Below, piece after piece: positions 52,271-61,337 of a DNA stretch of 64,000 nt. A program made the position numbers and the translations under genes. The notes beneath the pieces were generated by a model. It was not told the origin of the DNA. It did no database searches and worked only from the letters and a program-made list of their open reading frames with translations. How positions within the stretch are numbered: the stretch's first letter is position 1; each line of letters opens with the position of its first letter. This DNA is from CAJQQK01 sp965224225 (GTDB taxonomy: Bacteria > Pseudomonadota > Alphaproteobacteria > Rhizobiales > Hyphomicrobiaceae). The DNA lies in NCBI GenBank assembly GCA_965224225.1, contig CBDCZF010000020.1, forward strand, positions 124,001 to 188,000, written 5' to 3'.

Positions 52271-53810
52271 CGAACCGTCCTTCGAAGAATTCGTGACTGT
52301 CGTAGTTCACTCGTTGCGCGATCACCGGATCAAAGCTCGAAAATATCAGCAATTGCCGTCCGAGCGGATCGAACCGGCCAAACAAGCGAGCGATCTCGTC
52401 CACCGTCATCAGGGGTTGGGTCTGCAATGACCAGCTGGCGCCCGCCCGACCCGAACTTGTCGCGTCGCGATCCGATACTTCGGACTTGTTGCGCACGATG
52501 AGGCTCGTCGTGCCGAGGCGCTTCGAGACCCATTCGAGCGACTCAAGGTCATTCAAACCAAAAATCTGAATGAGGCCCGAGTTGCCGAGGAAGGTCTGCC
52601 ATCGGTCCTTGTAGAGCGCCTTGAGTTGCCCGATGTCCTGAATGATCGTCCACAGGCGCACGCCGAAGCCCGCAATCTGGCCGGCGGCATTTTCAAGAGC
52701 CTGCATGTGCCCAAGCACCGGGAACTCATCAAGACAGAACAGTACCGGCGGATCGGTCTTGATCTGGACCTGTTCCATCTGGGCAAGCGCCAGGTTGACG
52801 AACAGGCGAAGCCACCGATTGCAGGTGCCCATGCGCATCGCAGGCAGGCACAAGTAGATTGACACGGGGCGGCCATCGATGCCGGTCTTAAGATCAGCCA
52901 AATCGAAGTCATGCCCCGATACATTCTCGCGGATTTGCGGATAGCTCAGAAACCGAAGATGGCGCCGGGTATTCGACAACACCGAGCCGCGCTCCTCATC
53001 CGGCTTTGAGAAGAAATCCTCCGCCGCATCGATCACCGCCTGACGTACGTCCGGATCGGCGGCGTTGTTGGCCCGCATTTGTGCGGCCAGCACATCCATG
53101 CCGGTTTCGTCTTCGGCTTCCGCCTGCCCGGCAATCAGATCGCGCACTGTGGCCAGATTGCGCCGACCTTCGAACAGCTGATCGGTGGCAACGAACAGAG
53201 TGACGCCCTCAATAAAGCCGCGGGCCGATTCGTCCCAATGCGGGTCCTGGGCATTGCCGACCACGACGATCGCGTCAGCAATCAAGCCGGCATCCTCGAT
53301 CATTGTCGAAGAGCCGGCCTTGAGGATGCTCATGAAATTGAAGCGCGCGCGAAACTGCCTTGCAGGGCCACTGACGATGTCGAAGGGATCGGCACAGAAC
53401 ACGGCGTGCCCGATTGCCGCCCGGCGTGCCGCCGTAATCGTCGCCAGCTCCCCTTTCACGTCTGTGTTGAGCGTGCTGCCCTCATAGTGGATCAGCGTCG
53501 GGATGATCGATGAACGGCCTTTGCCCGAGCGGTTGCCTGCAATCGTCGTCGCATGCGTGTCGTCACCAAAGCCAATAGCATGACCGCCCATGACTTGGAC
53601 TTGCCCGGCCTTCTGACCGGCTTTGGTAACGCCATCGATGACGCCCAGGAACAGCTTGGATGGATCGTAGGCCAGTTGCTGCGAGCCACGAACAGCCGCC
53701 GTGCGCATAAAGCCCGCGCTTGGCATGGATTGCTGTTCGAGCGTACGCGCCTCGCCACCGGCTTCAATGACCCCGCGTGGGATGCCGTCGAACAGATCTC
53801 GATTTGACAT
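52254..53810 (-). CDS. VirD4/TraG-type type IV coupling protein
   Basis: 518-residue ATPase that recruits the relaxase-DNA complex to a type IV secretion channel. Walker A is GNRSGKGRSSIIP (residues 92-104) and Walker B is PVLFCLDEFPVLGHM; IEDAGLIADAIV, LDEFPVLGHMQALENAAGQIAG and the later RTKxS-like region fit TraG/VirD4. The N-terminal membrane anchor usual in VirD4 is weak or missing here, so the two following membrane proteins may supply it. GGAGCAAAAAGCC precedes the ATG at 53810; a longer start at 53921 has no support. No other secretion-channel genes are in the window. Confidence 0.85.
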   Translation of the reverse strand: MSNRDLFDGIPRGVIEAGGEARTLEQQSMPSAGFMRTAAVRGSQQLAYDPSKLFLGVIDGVTKAGQKAGQVQVMGGHAIGFGDDTHATTIAGNRSGKGRSSIIPTLIHYEGSTLNTDVKGELATITAARRAAIGHAVFCADPFDIVSGPARQFRARFNFMSILKAGSSTMIEDAGLIADAIVVVGNAQDPHWDESARGFIEGVTLFVATDQLFEGRRNLATVRDLIAGQAEAEDETGMDVLAAQMRANNAADPDVRQAVIDAAEDFFSKPDEERGSVLSNTRRHLRFLSYPQIRENVSGHDFDLADLKTGIDGRPVSIYLCLPAMRMGTCNRWLRLFVNLALAQMEQVQIKTDPPVLFCLDEFPVLGHMQALENAAGQIAGFGVRLWTIIQDIGQLKALYKDRWQTFLGNSGLIQIFGLNDLESLEWVSKRLGTTSLIVRNKSEVSDRDATSSGRAGASWSLQTQPLMTVDEIARLFGRFDPLGRQLLIFSSFDPVIAQRVNYDSHEFFEGRFDAPAF

Positions 53811-54148
53811 GGCTTTTTGCTCCGAACGGTTATCGGCCAACCGCCCGAACGTCGTCTGGCAGTCAGCGCTATTGCTTCCGTCCGCAGTATCGAAAGCGGC
53901 CCAGCCATTCCGCAATCGCATTAGTTTTCTCAGGATTACGCACTTACCGCCTTTTGGTCAGGCAGCTCCATTTGCAGCTTTGACATGGACCATCGCACGA
54001 CGCGCGTTTCGCTTAATCCCTGAAGGGACGGACTCGAGCTTTGCTCGGCCGCCGCGAACAAGTTCGCGGTTCCGCTCAACGCCTGGCGCCGTGCTGGGAG
54101 ATGGCCATGGCTGCAATGCAGCAGCCCAACAACAAAAGGAGCAAATCC

Positions 54149-54373
54149 ATGAGTAAATCAAAAAACCAACCGCTCTACCGGGCAAAGTTCTGTCCCGTCA
54201 TCGGTACCAAGGAAGACGGAAAGGACAAACTCGGTCGAGCCGTCGAAATCGGCGCAGTCTGGCCGCGCCGCGAAGCCTCCAAAGGTGCAATCGTCAAACT
54301 CGATATCGTGCCCCAGGACTTCACCAATGGCGTCCTGTTTCTCGATCCGGTCGAGAAAGGAGGCTACGCATGA
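54149..54373 (+). CDS. Small plasmid-type hypothetical protein
   Basis: 74 residues starting MSKSKNQPLYRAKF after AAGGAGCAAATCC. It looks like the small DUF736-type proteins of mobile elements: VIGTKEDGKDKLGRAVEIG and a conserved FLDPVEKGG end. The methyltransferase gene overlaps its stop by 4 bp. Confidence 0.6.
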   Translation: MSKSKNQPLYRAKFCPVIGTKEDGKDKLGRAVEIGAVWPRREASKGAIVKLDIVPQDFTNGVLFLDPVEKGGYA

Positions 54374-55011
54374 TCCCCGACATCACGCTTTCAACGAACG
54401 CCCGAGGCTCCGCGCATATGCGGAGCCGACGGCTCTCGCCCCACCGGGCACCGTTCGAGTATTATCCGACGCCGCCCGAGGCCACACGGGCCTTTCTCGC
54501 AGCCGAGACATTCGACGGCGATGTCTGGGAGCCGGCATGCGGCCAAGGCGCCATCAGCCGCGAATGCGAACGCGCCGGATATCGGGTCGTCAGCACCGAT
54601 CTCGCCGAGTACGGCTTCGGCGAAGGTGGCCGCGACTTTCTCAAGGCCGAAAAGCCGTTGGCGAAACACATTGTGACCAATCCGCCCTACGGCAACGGTC
54701 TTGCTGACCGCTTCATCCGGCAAGCGCTGCTGCTGACGGCACAGACCGGCGGAAAAGTCGCCATGCTGTTGAACCTGGCGAGCCTGTGTCATCCGTCTCG
54801 GCATCAGAGCTTTATCGCGAGGCCGCCCGCGCGGATCTACGCTCTCGATGATTGCGTCTGTTATCCTAACGGCGATCCCTCACTCGCCACCAAATACACC
54901 TACCGGCATCGCTATTGCTGGCTGGTTTGGCAGCAACAACCCGACGTCCCGACAACGTTCCATTGGCTGGCAACGGCGCCTTACGTCGACGGAGGTGCAT
55001 CATGCCAATAG
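54370..55011 (+). CDS. DNA N6-adenine methyltransferase-like protein
   Basis: 213 residues. EYYPTPPEATRAFL is the phage/plasmid-type opening, WEPACGQGAISRECE is the SAM-binding motif I and IVTNPPYGNGLADRF is the catalytic NPPY motif of N6-adenine (or N4-cytosine) methyltransferases. It lacks a restriction partner and so would be an orphan enzyme, perhaps anti-restriction. Its start and its end both overlap neighbours, so the three genes are coupled. Confidence 0.82.
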   Translation: MIPDITLSTNARGSAHMRSRRLSPHRAPFEYYPTPPEATRAFLAAETFDGDVWEPACGQGAISRECERAGYRVVSTDLAEYGFGEGGRDFLKAEKPLAKHIVTNPPYGNGLADRFIRQALLLTAQTGGKVAMLLNLASLCHPSRHQSFIARPPARIYALDDCVCYPNGDPSLATKYTYRHRYCWLVWQQQPDVPTTFHWLATAPYVDGGASCQ

Positions 55012-55322
55012 AAGATTGCATGTGCTGCGGTGGACGCCTCGCCTGGAACTGGTCGGAAGCCTTCGACAAATTCGGTTTCAACGACGGCGACGGCCAAATA
55101 GAGACCAACCAGGTCTGCGATGTTCTCACCGAGGCGGGTTATCAGGTCGAGACCGTCGAATGGGGACTGCATAACACTATCATTCGCTCGATCCGCAAGG
55201 ATGGTTGCGAGTTGCTACCAACAGCCGGCAGCCCCTATGTCCTCGGTTATGACAATCCGAGGGACTACCTGCCCGCCGACATCATTGCGCTCTTGGACGC
55301 AACACTGCCGGACGCATACTAA
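55002..55322 (+). CDS. Hypothetical protein downstream of methyltransferase
   Basis: 106 residues with an N-terminal Cys cluster (IEDCMCCGGRL) and a compact domain ending in PADIIALLDATLPDAY. It overlaps the methyltransferase end by 10 bp. A strong hairpin terminator follows. No family recognised. Confidence 0.55.
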   Translation: MPIEDCMCCGGRLAWNWSEAFDKFGFNDGDGQIETNQVCDVLTEAGYQVETVEWGLHNTIIRSIRKDGCELLPTAGSPYVLGYDNPRDYLPADIIALLDATLPDAY

Positions 55323-55329
55323 TCGTACG

Positions 55330-55358
55330 CGAAGCCCGCCACTCATCGGCGGGCTTCG
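55330..55358 (+). terminator. Terminator hairpin
   Basis: CGAAGCCCGCC at 55330-55340 pairs with GGCGGGCTTCG at 55348-55358, loop ACTCATC. It begins 8 bp after the stop of the gene at 55002-55322. Confidence 0.75.
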
Positions 55359-55420
55359 TGCGTATTACTGACGGCAACTGCGCAATGGCATTCGCAGCTT
55401 AAATTTGGTAGACTGAAGAT

Positions 55421-55633
55421 ATGAGCGCTCAGAAGATCATTGATGATATCAGGCCGACGGCCGCGCCGACCGAATCCGAGATTCGGCGGTGGAATGCCCT
55501 GCCCGCCGATGAGAAACGGCACCGGCTGACCGCTGCCATTCAAGCAGGCTTCGCTGCCGAGCCATCCAGCCAGGGCATCGACAACATCATCGCCGAAGGC
55601 CGTCGACGCGCCGCCACGCCGGATCGTGGCTGA
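55421..55633 (+). CDS. ParD-like antitoxin
   Basis: 70-residue protein directly before and overlapping a ParE-type toxin by 8 bp, with a helical, charged layout. It lacks a clear ribbon-helix-helix match, so the assignment rests mostly on position and size. Typically such proteins bind the toxin and repress the operon. Confidence 0.6.
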   Translation: MSAQKIIDDIRPTAAPTESEIRRWNALPADEKRHRLTAAIQAGFAAEPSSQGIDNIIAEGRRRAATPDRG

Positions 55634-55919
55634 CTTCATCGTATCGAAATGCGCCGCCGACGATCTGGCTGACATCTACGCCTACACCTTCAACATGTTC
55701 GGCGAACGTCAGGCCGAGCGCTATACGCGCGACCTCTACTCCCGCTTCCAACTGCTTGCCGAGTTCCCCGGCCTTGGCTTGCCCGTTCCAATCGAACATG
55801 CCGCCTGCCTCAAGTTCCCGACCGGATCGCATGTCATCTACTACCGACAGGCCGGCTCAGGCGTCGTCATTGCGCGCGTTCTGCATGGTGCGCAGGATGT
55901 AACGACCCAAGTCATCTGA
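55626..55919 (+). CDS. ParE/RelE-family toxin
   Basis: 97 residues from a GTG. SKCAADDLADIYAYTFNMFG and FPTGSHVIYYRQAGSGVVIARVLHG are typical of ParE, which poisons DNA gyrase. The antitoxin gene precedes and overlaps it. The pair stabilises the element in the cell. Confidence 0.82.
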   Translation: MADFIVSKCAADDLADIYAYTFNMFGERQAERYTRDLYSRFQLLAEFPGLGLPVPIEHAACLKFPTGSHVIYYRQAGSGVVIARVLHGAQDVTTQVI

Positions 55920-56336
55920 CCGTCCGCCTGTTCCGCTACTGCTACGCACGATTGCGCATCGCGCACCAAAACTCCTATTCTGCGATTTCATATTCCTATT
56001 TCTCATAAATATTGCGCCGTTTCATTGCCTCATCGTATAAATGCGTAACCTCCTCCTCGCGTGAATTTAAAACGCTCATTTCACTTGAATTCATTCTGGT
56101 AATTCATAATTATTTTTGCTAAGCGTATCGCTGTGGATAGCAAGATATGTTTTTCGTTCCGAAAAACTTTTGAAGGGGGCCTAGCGCCGCCCCCTTCTTG
56201 GCCCGCAAACGGGCCAATTCAACCCAGCTTGGCTCCGCCAGCCTGACACGGTGCAGGCGCGGTGCAGAGCGGATCACGATGCGATCGGTGATTCATTGGG
56301 TAAGGCGTCAAGAGTTCAACGTGTAACGATTTGAGT
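55920..56336. other. AT-rich leader region before mobilisation genes
   Basis: The first 250 bp are strongly AT-rich and contain no gene. The right part holds the hairpins listed as a candidate oriT. Promoters for mobC-relaxase must also be here. Confidence 0.45.
56172..56216. promoter_or_regulatory. Candidate oriT hairpins
   Basis: Two adjacent inverted repeats lie 121 bp before the mobC-like gene: GAAGGGGGC/GCCCCCTTC (56172-56180 and 56189-56197, loop CTAGCGCC) and TGGCCCG/CGGGCCA (56199-56205 and 56210-56216, loop CAAA). Position next to an AT-rich tract and upstream of relaxosome genes is the usual layout of an oriT. The nick site is not identified. Confidence 0.5.
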
Positions 56337-56846
56337 ATGGCTGGAAGTAAGACAAGCAAGCGCGCCGGCGGTCGCCCATCACTGCCACCGGAACAGCGCC
56401 GCACCGAGCGCATCAGCTTTGGCGTCACCAAATCCCAGAAAGCCAACTTCCTGATCAACGCCGCCCAAGCCGGCCTTTCGAGCAATGACTATGCACGCGC
56501 CCTGCTGTGCGACGTGTCTGGACCCTCTCCCGCTCCGGATGCCCGCTCCCCGAACTTCGAGCTGATCGACATTCTCGCACGGATCGGCGCGGACCTCGCC
56601 AGGTTACGATTCATCGCCGATGAGACAGGCACGATCCCTACGGGCTTGGATGAGCTTATCATTCGCCTCGACCGCAAACTCGATCATCTGATCGTGGGAG
56701 CCGGCATTGCCGATGAGCTGCATATCCACCGTACAAAATTGCTGGAGATTGCCGACAATCTCGAAGCGCACCGTGAAATGTCGGCCAAGGCCCGCGGAAT
56801 GATCACTACCTTCGATCGCGTCGTGAACAAGGTGCTCAGCGCATGA
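56337..56846 (+). CDS. MobC-like relaxosome accessory protein
   Basis: 169 residues. The N-terminal ERISFGVTKSQKANFLINAAQAGLSSNDYARALL is the ribbon-helix-helix region of MobC proteins, which help the relaxase nick at oriT. The remainder is helical. The relaxase gene overlaps its end by 4 bp. The ATG at 56337 and a TTG at 56331 are both possible starts. Confidence 0.75.
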   Translation: MAGSKTSKRAGGRPSLPPEQRRTERISFGVTKSQKANFLINAAQAGLSSNDYARALLCDVSGPSPAPDARSPNFELIDILARIGADLARLRFIADETGTIPTGLDELIIRLDRKLDHLIVGAGIADELHIHRTKLLEIADNLEAHREMSAKARGMITTFDRVVNKVLSA

Positions 56847-58414
56847 TCCCTCGCGTCGCAAAGCTCGGAACAGGCTTTGTCGGCGCCGGCATGTACTACA
56901 TGCACGACAAACAAGAGGAAAATGCGCAGAAAAACGAAAACAAGCGTCCGTCGGCGGCAGAATACTTCCTGACCGACAAAGGGCCGGCCCAGACCTCCGA
57001 GCGCGTCGGCTTTACCGCAACCCGCAATCTTTCGACCGTCGATCCTATGACGGCGCTGCGCCAGATGGCGTTCACGGCAGCGCATGCGCATGATATTCGC
57101 GTTGCCGCTGTCGCAGCATCGGCCAAGGCCGCCGGCATGAGCTATGACGCCTACGTAAAGGCCACAAACCCGTTCCGAGGCCGCAAGGGCAGTAAGCCTG
57201 TCTATTCGTTGTCCCTGTCATTCGAGCCCGGTGACAAGGCCGCGACCAAGAAAAACATGCTCAAGGCCGCCGACGAGGTGCGCCATGTGCTCGGTCTGCA
57301 GGATCATCAGTGCCTGATCGTCGAGCACACCGATACCAAGCACCCGCACGTTCACCTCATCATCAATCGCGTCAATCAGCACACCGGCAAGTTCGCACCG
57401 GTTTCGAACGACCGACTGAAACTCAGCGAATGGGCGCTTGATTGGGAAAAGCGGCACGGCAAAATCGTCTGTCTTGAACGTCCAGAAAACTGGAAAAAGC
57501 GCGATAACAACACCAAGGCCAAGGCCGAAGCGCGGGCCAACGGCCAGCCCAACGCAAAGGTCGGTTACGTCAAGAACAAGGGCTTGCCGCCATCCGAAAT
57601 CCGCTTCTGGAATGAGCATGGCAGTCACGACCTGCGCAAAGTGCGTGCAGTCAGAGCCAAGATGCAGAAGGCGCAGTACGAATCATACAAGCGCGAGACG
57701 GCGATGCGGCTCAAGGACGTCGACCTCCATCATCAGCGAGCCAATGGCGCGACTCTCGCAAAGATCGATCGCACCCTTCGCGTTCTTCGTGGCCAGGCGC
57801 CTACCCGCCGGAACGACAAGCCTGCCTCTCCGGCGGCTCAGATGTTTGCGGCTGTCTGCGGGGCCGCGCACAGCATTGTTGCGCGCATCCAGAACCGATC
57901 CGACATCGCCAAGCTCACCAAGATTAAAAACCAGCTCAACCGCGATCGCGATGTACGTCGGGCAGAAGCGCTCAGAGAGCGTCGCCAAGCCTTCAAGAAG
58001 CTGCAACGCATCCACGCATGGCAGAATTGGCTCGACGAAAAACGCTGCAAAACATATCGCGACAGCGACACCCGAGACTACCGGGAGCGCCGTGACCGTT
58101 GGGACATCAACAAGGCCAAGCCGCCGCTATTCGGCAGTCAGGAAAGCACGTTCTACGACATTGAGGAAAGCAAGAGCTGGCGTCAGGCGGTCGAGGATCA
58201 ACACAAACTCAATGAGCCGGTTGAGATGACGCGTGTTGAGTACCCGCCGTTGCCGAAGTCGAGCCACCTTGGGTCCGACAAGCCATTCGCACCTCGGGAC
58301 GAAGAAAAACATGCCAAAGCCGTGGCGGCAGGAGCGCGGCTAGCCACCGAGCAGCGCAAATCCAACAAGCTTGGTCGAACAACCAGTCGGAAGCGTAAGC
58401 CGCGACCTCGGTGA
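56843..58414 (+). CDS. Relaxase/mobilisation nuclease (MobA/VirD2 type)
   Basis: 523 residues. The opening LGTGFVGAGMYYMHDK holds the candidate catalytic Tyr, and the metal-binding His triad is in EHTDTKHPHVHLIINRVN (H162, H169, H171). The C-terminal half is basic and helical, as in MobA-type proteins that bind the T-strand. It cuts oriT and pilots the strand into the coupling protein. Coupled to mobC by a 4-bp overlap. Confidence 0.88.
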   Translation: MIPRVAKLGTGFVGAGMYYMHDKQEENAQKNENKRPSAAEYFLTDKGPAQTSERVGFTATRNLSTVDPMTALRQMAFTAAHAHDIRVAAVAASAKAAGMSYDAYVKATNPFRGRKGSKPVYSLSLSFEPGDKAATKKNMLKAADEVRHVLGLQDHQCLIVEHTDTKHPHVHLIINRVNQHTGKFAPVSNDRLKLSEWALDWEKRHGKIVCLERPENWKKRDNNTKAKAEARANGQPNAKVGYVKNKGLPPSEIRFWNEHGSHDLRKVRAVRAKMQKAQYESYKRETAMRLKDVDLHHQRANGATLAKIDRTLRVLRGQAPTRRNDKPASPAAQMFAAVCGAAHSIVARIQNRSDIAKLTKIKNQLNRDRDVRRAEALRERRQAFKKLQRIHAWQNWLDEKRCKTYRDSDTRDYRERRDRWDINKAKPPLFGSQESTFYDIEESKSWRQAVEDQHKLNEPVEMTRVEYPPLPKSSHLGSDKPFAPRDEEKHAKAVAAGARLATEQRKSNKLGRTTSRKRKPRPR

Positions 58415-58583
58415 CAAATAGGTTCTCCACCTTAAATGAGTTTCGACCGTTTTCAGTGCGAACAACGGTGTTACTTTCCACTGTCACTCTGGCGTCGACC
58501 AGTCCCGTCAGATCGCCTATTGTGGAGTGCGATGTGTGCGACACTTAACAATCGGCCCTGCCAGGGGCTCGGAGAAATTGTGA

Positions 58584-59573
58584 ATGGTACTGCCTTGCAC
58601 TGAAGTAAAGACGTTCCGGTCTGCCGAAAGATTTCTGGATTACTTGCGACCAACCCAAGCGCACTGGGGTGATGGACATGCTGTGTCCTGGTTTTTCCGA
58701 GGACAGGCTGACGCTAGCTGGCCCCTGACACCTCGTGCTTGGAGGCCGCCACATTTGTCAAATTTGGGGCCTTTGATCGATTCATTTGAAGATTTTCTTA
58801 AGACTGATCTAGTCTCTGAGGTCGACACGTTTTCAAGAACACACTCAGTTCCGGCGTCCAGGAGAAACGACCTTATCGCCTATTTAGCTAGGAATGCGGC
58901 GGAAACAGACGCAGTGCAGCATTTTGTAAGTTTTTGTGATGAACTGGGGCACGGCATCCAAGACGGCGAGTCTGTAATGCGAGGTCGGCGCTTCCTTATC
59001 GAAGCGCTGCAAGCCACTTCATGGCCGGAAGTTCGAATTTCAAACCCATTCGGCGTCGCTCAACATCATGGCATACCAACGAGACTTCTAGATTGGTCTA
59101 GGAAGCCTTTGGTCGCTGCATTCTTCGCTTCGCAACTGTCGTCAACCAGCACTGCCGCCGAGATTGCGGTATGGGCAGTAAATGTCGAATTTCTGCATAA
59201 GATGGATAGAAGTTACGGGGTCAAATATATTACAGCCTCCCGAGCCCAAGACCCTTATCTACTTAAACAGGAAGGCCTATTTGTCAGTGTAGAGCGAGCC
59301 GGACAATTTTTCTGGAACAATGGGGATTGGCCCACGTTCGAAGATCTCATTGACAGCGCTTATATTCCGGGATCGGAGCAACCGATTCGCCTTATAACGC
59401 TTGATGCCAGACAAGCTGATCAACTGGACGATCTGCTATGGCGTGAACGCATATCTCTCGCACACCTCATGCCCAGTCCCGACAACATCGCGCGGACAGC
59501 AGTGCAAAGTTGGGCGAGACGTCAAGGTCTCAGGGTTGCTGTCACCGCTTATGACAATGGCGAAGACGAGTAG
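58584..59573 (+). CDS. FRG-domain protein
   Basis: 329 residues. The FRG domain is visible as WFFRGQADASWPLTPRAWR near the N-terminus and VAQHHGIPTRLLDWSRKPLVAAFFA in the middle. FRG proteins are widespread cargo of phages and mobile elements; several are thought to act in defence. It stands alone between the relaxase and Rep genes and has AT-richer sequence than they have. The chosen ATG at 58584 begins the domain; the ribosome binding site is weak. Confidence 0.82.
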   Translation: MVLPCTEVKTFRSAERFLDYLRPTQAHWGDGHAVSWFFRGQADASWPLTPRAWRPPHLSNLGPLIDSFEDFLKTDLVSEVDTFSRTHSVPASRRNDLIAYLARNAAETDAVQHFVSFCDELGHGIQDGESVMRGRRFLIEALQATSWPEVRISNPFGVAQHHGIPTRLLDWSRKPLVAAFFASQLSSTSTAAEIAVWAVNVEFLHKMDRSYGVKYITASRAQDPYLLKQEGLFVSVERAGQFFWNNGDWPTFEDLIDSAYIPGSEQPIRLITLDARQADQLDDLLWRERISLAHLMPSPDNIARTAVQSWARRQGLRVAVTAYDNGEDE

Positions 59574-59651
59574 TTTTACCCCAAGATCAGTTGATTATAG
59601 CCATGCACCAAATGACCGTTAAAATCTGAGTACAGGTGAGAACTTGGGCGG

Positions 59652-60506
59652 CTAGACAATCACTTCGACTGTCGCCTTGCGGCGCGCTACGCGACCCATG
59701 CGGGAGCGTTCGCGCTCTTCCGCCGCCTGTTTCCGCCCTCCGGCATCTTTCTTCAGCCACATCAGCTGGATGCCCTCAACCCGCCGTTTCCGTTTCTTGA
59801 GCGCAACCGTCACGACATAGTCGCTGAGTTGGTTGATTTCACCGACCGCCGGTTTCAGGCACTGGCTGTTGAAGTCGGCGAAGCGTTTGAGCTTGCCCTT
59901 CGGCACGCCGAGCATGCCCCGGAGTTCGGCTTCCGAAAACGTCTCCGCCTGGCGTCGCATGTTTATGCGCTGTTCTACCATCTCGTAGAGCCGGATCGAA
60001 TATTTTGAGCGCAGCAGATAGAGGATCTCAGATCTGAGACGCGCCCACGTCCGGCTCGTTTGCAGCACGTCCAGCAGCGTCGGATGCAGCGTGTAGTGGA
60101 ACTGGCCTTCATCGCCGTCCTCCTCAACGTTCGGCCCGAGCAGGCTGATCCGCACCGTCTTGGTGAAGCCGGTTGCCGGGTCGCGGTATTTGACCTTGGC
60201 AAACGCGCCCATCAGGCGGTCAAACGCTTCGTGCAGCCGGTCATTGCTCTCATGGCTGCCGCGCAGCCGTGATTTCGGCACCGAGTAGACCTTACCGGGT
60301 GCAATATCGTTCCAGGCATTGGCCAATAGCTGGTTGTAGAGAATCAATTCTGAACGATTGAGCGGGCTGATCTCGACGGCGTCGACGAGCTCAGCCGGCT
60401 TGATGAACGAACCACGAGCCTCCGGATCAAGCGGATCACCCGATATCTTGAGTGCCAGTGTCGGCAGGCTCTTGGGCTCTTCATTGGCGTATGGCGTCGT
60501 TCTCAC
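59652..60506 (-). CDS. Rep_3-type plasmid replication initiator
   Basis: 284-residue initiator. Winged-helix features: SELILYNQLLANAW, SKYSIRLYEMVEQR, ELRGMLGVPKGKLKRFADFN and a basic C-terminus. Rep_3 proteins bind iterons to start replication; an array of five 21-22 bp iterons with a DnaA box lies immediately upstream at 60565-60699. This indicates that element 2 derives from, or can still exist as, a plasmid. Confidence 0.88.
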   Translation of the reverse strand: MRTTPYANEEPKSLPTLALKISGDPLDPEARGSFIKPAELVDAVEISPLNRSELILYNQLLANAWNDIAPGKVYSVPKSRLRGSHESNDRLHEAFDRLMGAFAKVKYRDPATGFTKTVRISLLGPNVEEDGDEGQFHYTLHPTLLDVLQTSRTWARLRSEILYLLRSKYSIRLYEMVEQRINMRRQAETFSEAELRGMLGVPKGKLKRFADFNSQCLKPAVGEINQLSDYVVTVALKKRKRRVEGIQLMWLKKDAGGRKQAAEERERSRMGRVARRKATVEVIV

Positions 60507-60564
60507 ATGGCCAGTGTGCCGGATAGCGAGATTTTTGGGTGAGTTGATTTCCGTTTCGCCTCAC

Positions 60565-60699
60565 TTATCCACACCGACCTTGCGACGTGTTGCCCAATAT
60601 CTCACTTAAAGCCGCCCGAAAGCTCACCCTTGGCCGCCCAGAATCTCACTCGACTCGGCCCAATACCTCACCTTGTCCGCCCATTTTCTCACCTATCTC
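60565..60699. repeat. Iteron array and DnaA box: candidate oriV
   Basis: A consensus DnaA box TTATCCACA occupies 60565-60573. Five direct repeats follow head to tail at 60592, 60614, 60636, 60658 and 60679 (22, 22, 22, 21 and 21 bp). The shared pattern is GCCC-N5-6-CTCAC-Y, then a variable 7-8 bp. A degenerate CTCACTTATCC precedes the array. Location upstream of rep, with a DnaA box, is standard for an iteron-controlled plasmid origin. Confidence 0.85.
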
Positions 60700-61337
60700 G
60701 CCTGAAACGCGCAGCCACAGCGGATTTACCCCTCCCCGAATTTGAATCAGAACTCAAAAAGAATCTTAGAACGCGGAAACCGGGCCATTGTCGTCTGGCG
60801 CAGCGTTATGACAATGGACGCGCCCGGCTGACGCCGGATCGCGCCTTGTTTATTTTCCTCACCCTCCCTCGCAACGCACGTTGTGCGTGCTCGGTCGCCG
60901 CGCCTGTCGCTGCGGCGAGATTGAGCCACAAACCGAAAGGTCGGTAACAGCGGAGAGATCGTAATTTGCTTGGCGAGGAAGCCAAGGGGCTGGGTCTCGG
61001 GCGTCGAACCACCCTTGATCGCGTTTGGATGGTTCGTTCTTGGCCATTTGAGCGGCCTGGAGTGCGGTGAACGAAACCCGACGCATCCGGAGGCGGCGAG
61101 ATTTCACAAGCATGAGCGGCAATCCTCGCGCCAATCTGGCGGTCCGTATTCTGGAAACCCTGCCGTGCAGTAAAGCCGTCTTATGCGCAGTTGGTCGACA
61201 GCAAGACTGCAAACCTATATTTGCCCAACTACTCAAACCTAGAAATCATTGCTTGCCTGTCTGGATAAGTCGGCAAGCACCCAAGATTGCGCTTGCGCAA
61301 TCCCCGTTCTCCGGCACCATGGTGTCGGGAGAAAATT
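60700..61337. other. Long region between oriV and parA
   Basis: No convincing gene is found in about 640 bp. Promoters for rep (leftward) and par (rightward), and possibly a centromere-like parS, should be here, but no repeat was recognised. Confidence 0.4.

Noticed and set aside
51713..52501. 262-codon plus-strand frame
   Set aside because: It is antisense to the membrane-protein and VirD4-like genes and shows no domain.
46978..53810. Complete type IV secretion system
   Set aside because: Only the coupling protein is recognisable; no VirB4, VirB11 or VirB6-10 homologue is seen in the window.
54370..55011. Restriction-modification system
   Set aside because: The methyltransferase has no adjacent nuclease gene; it is treated as an orphan enzyme.
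60592..60699. CRISPR array
   Set aside because: Repeats are contiguous 21-22 bp units with no unique spacers and lie next to rep and a DnaA box, so they are iterons.
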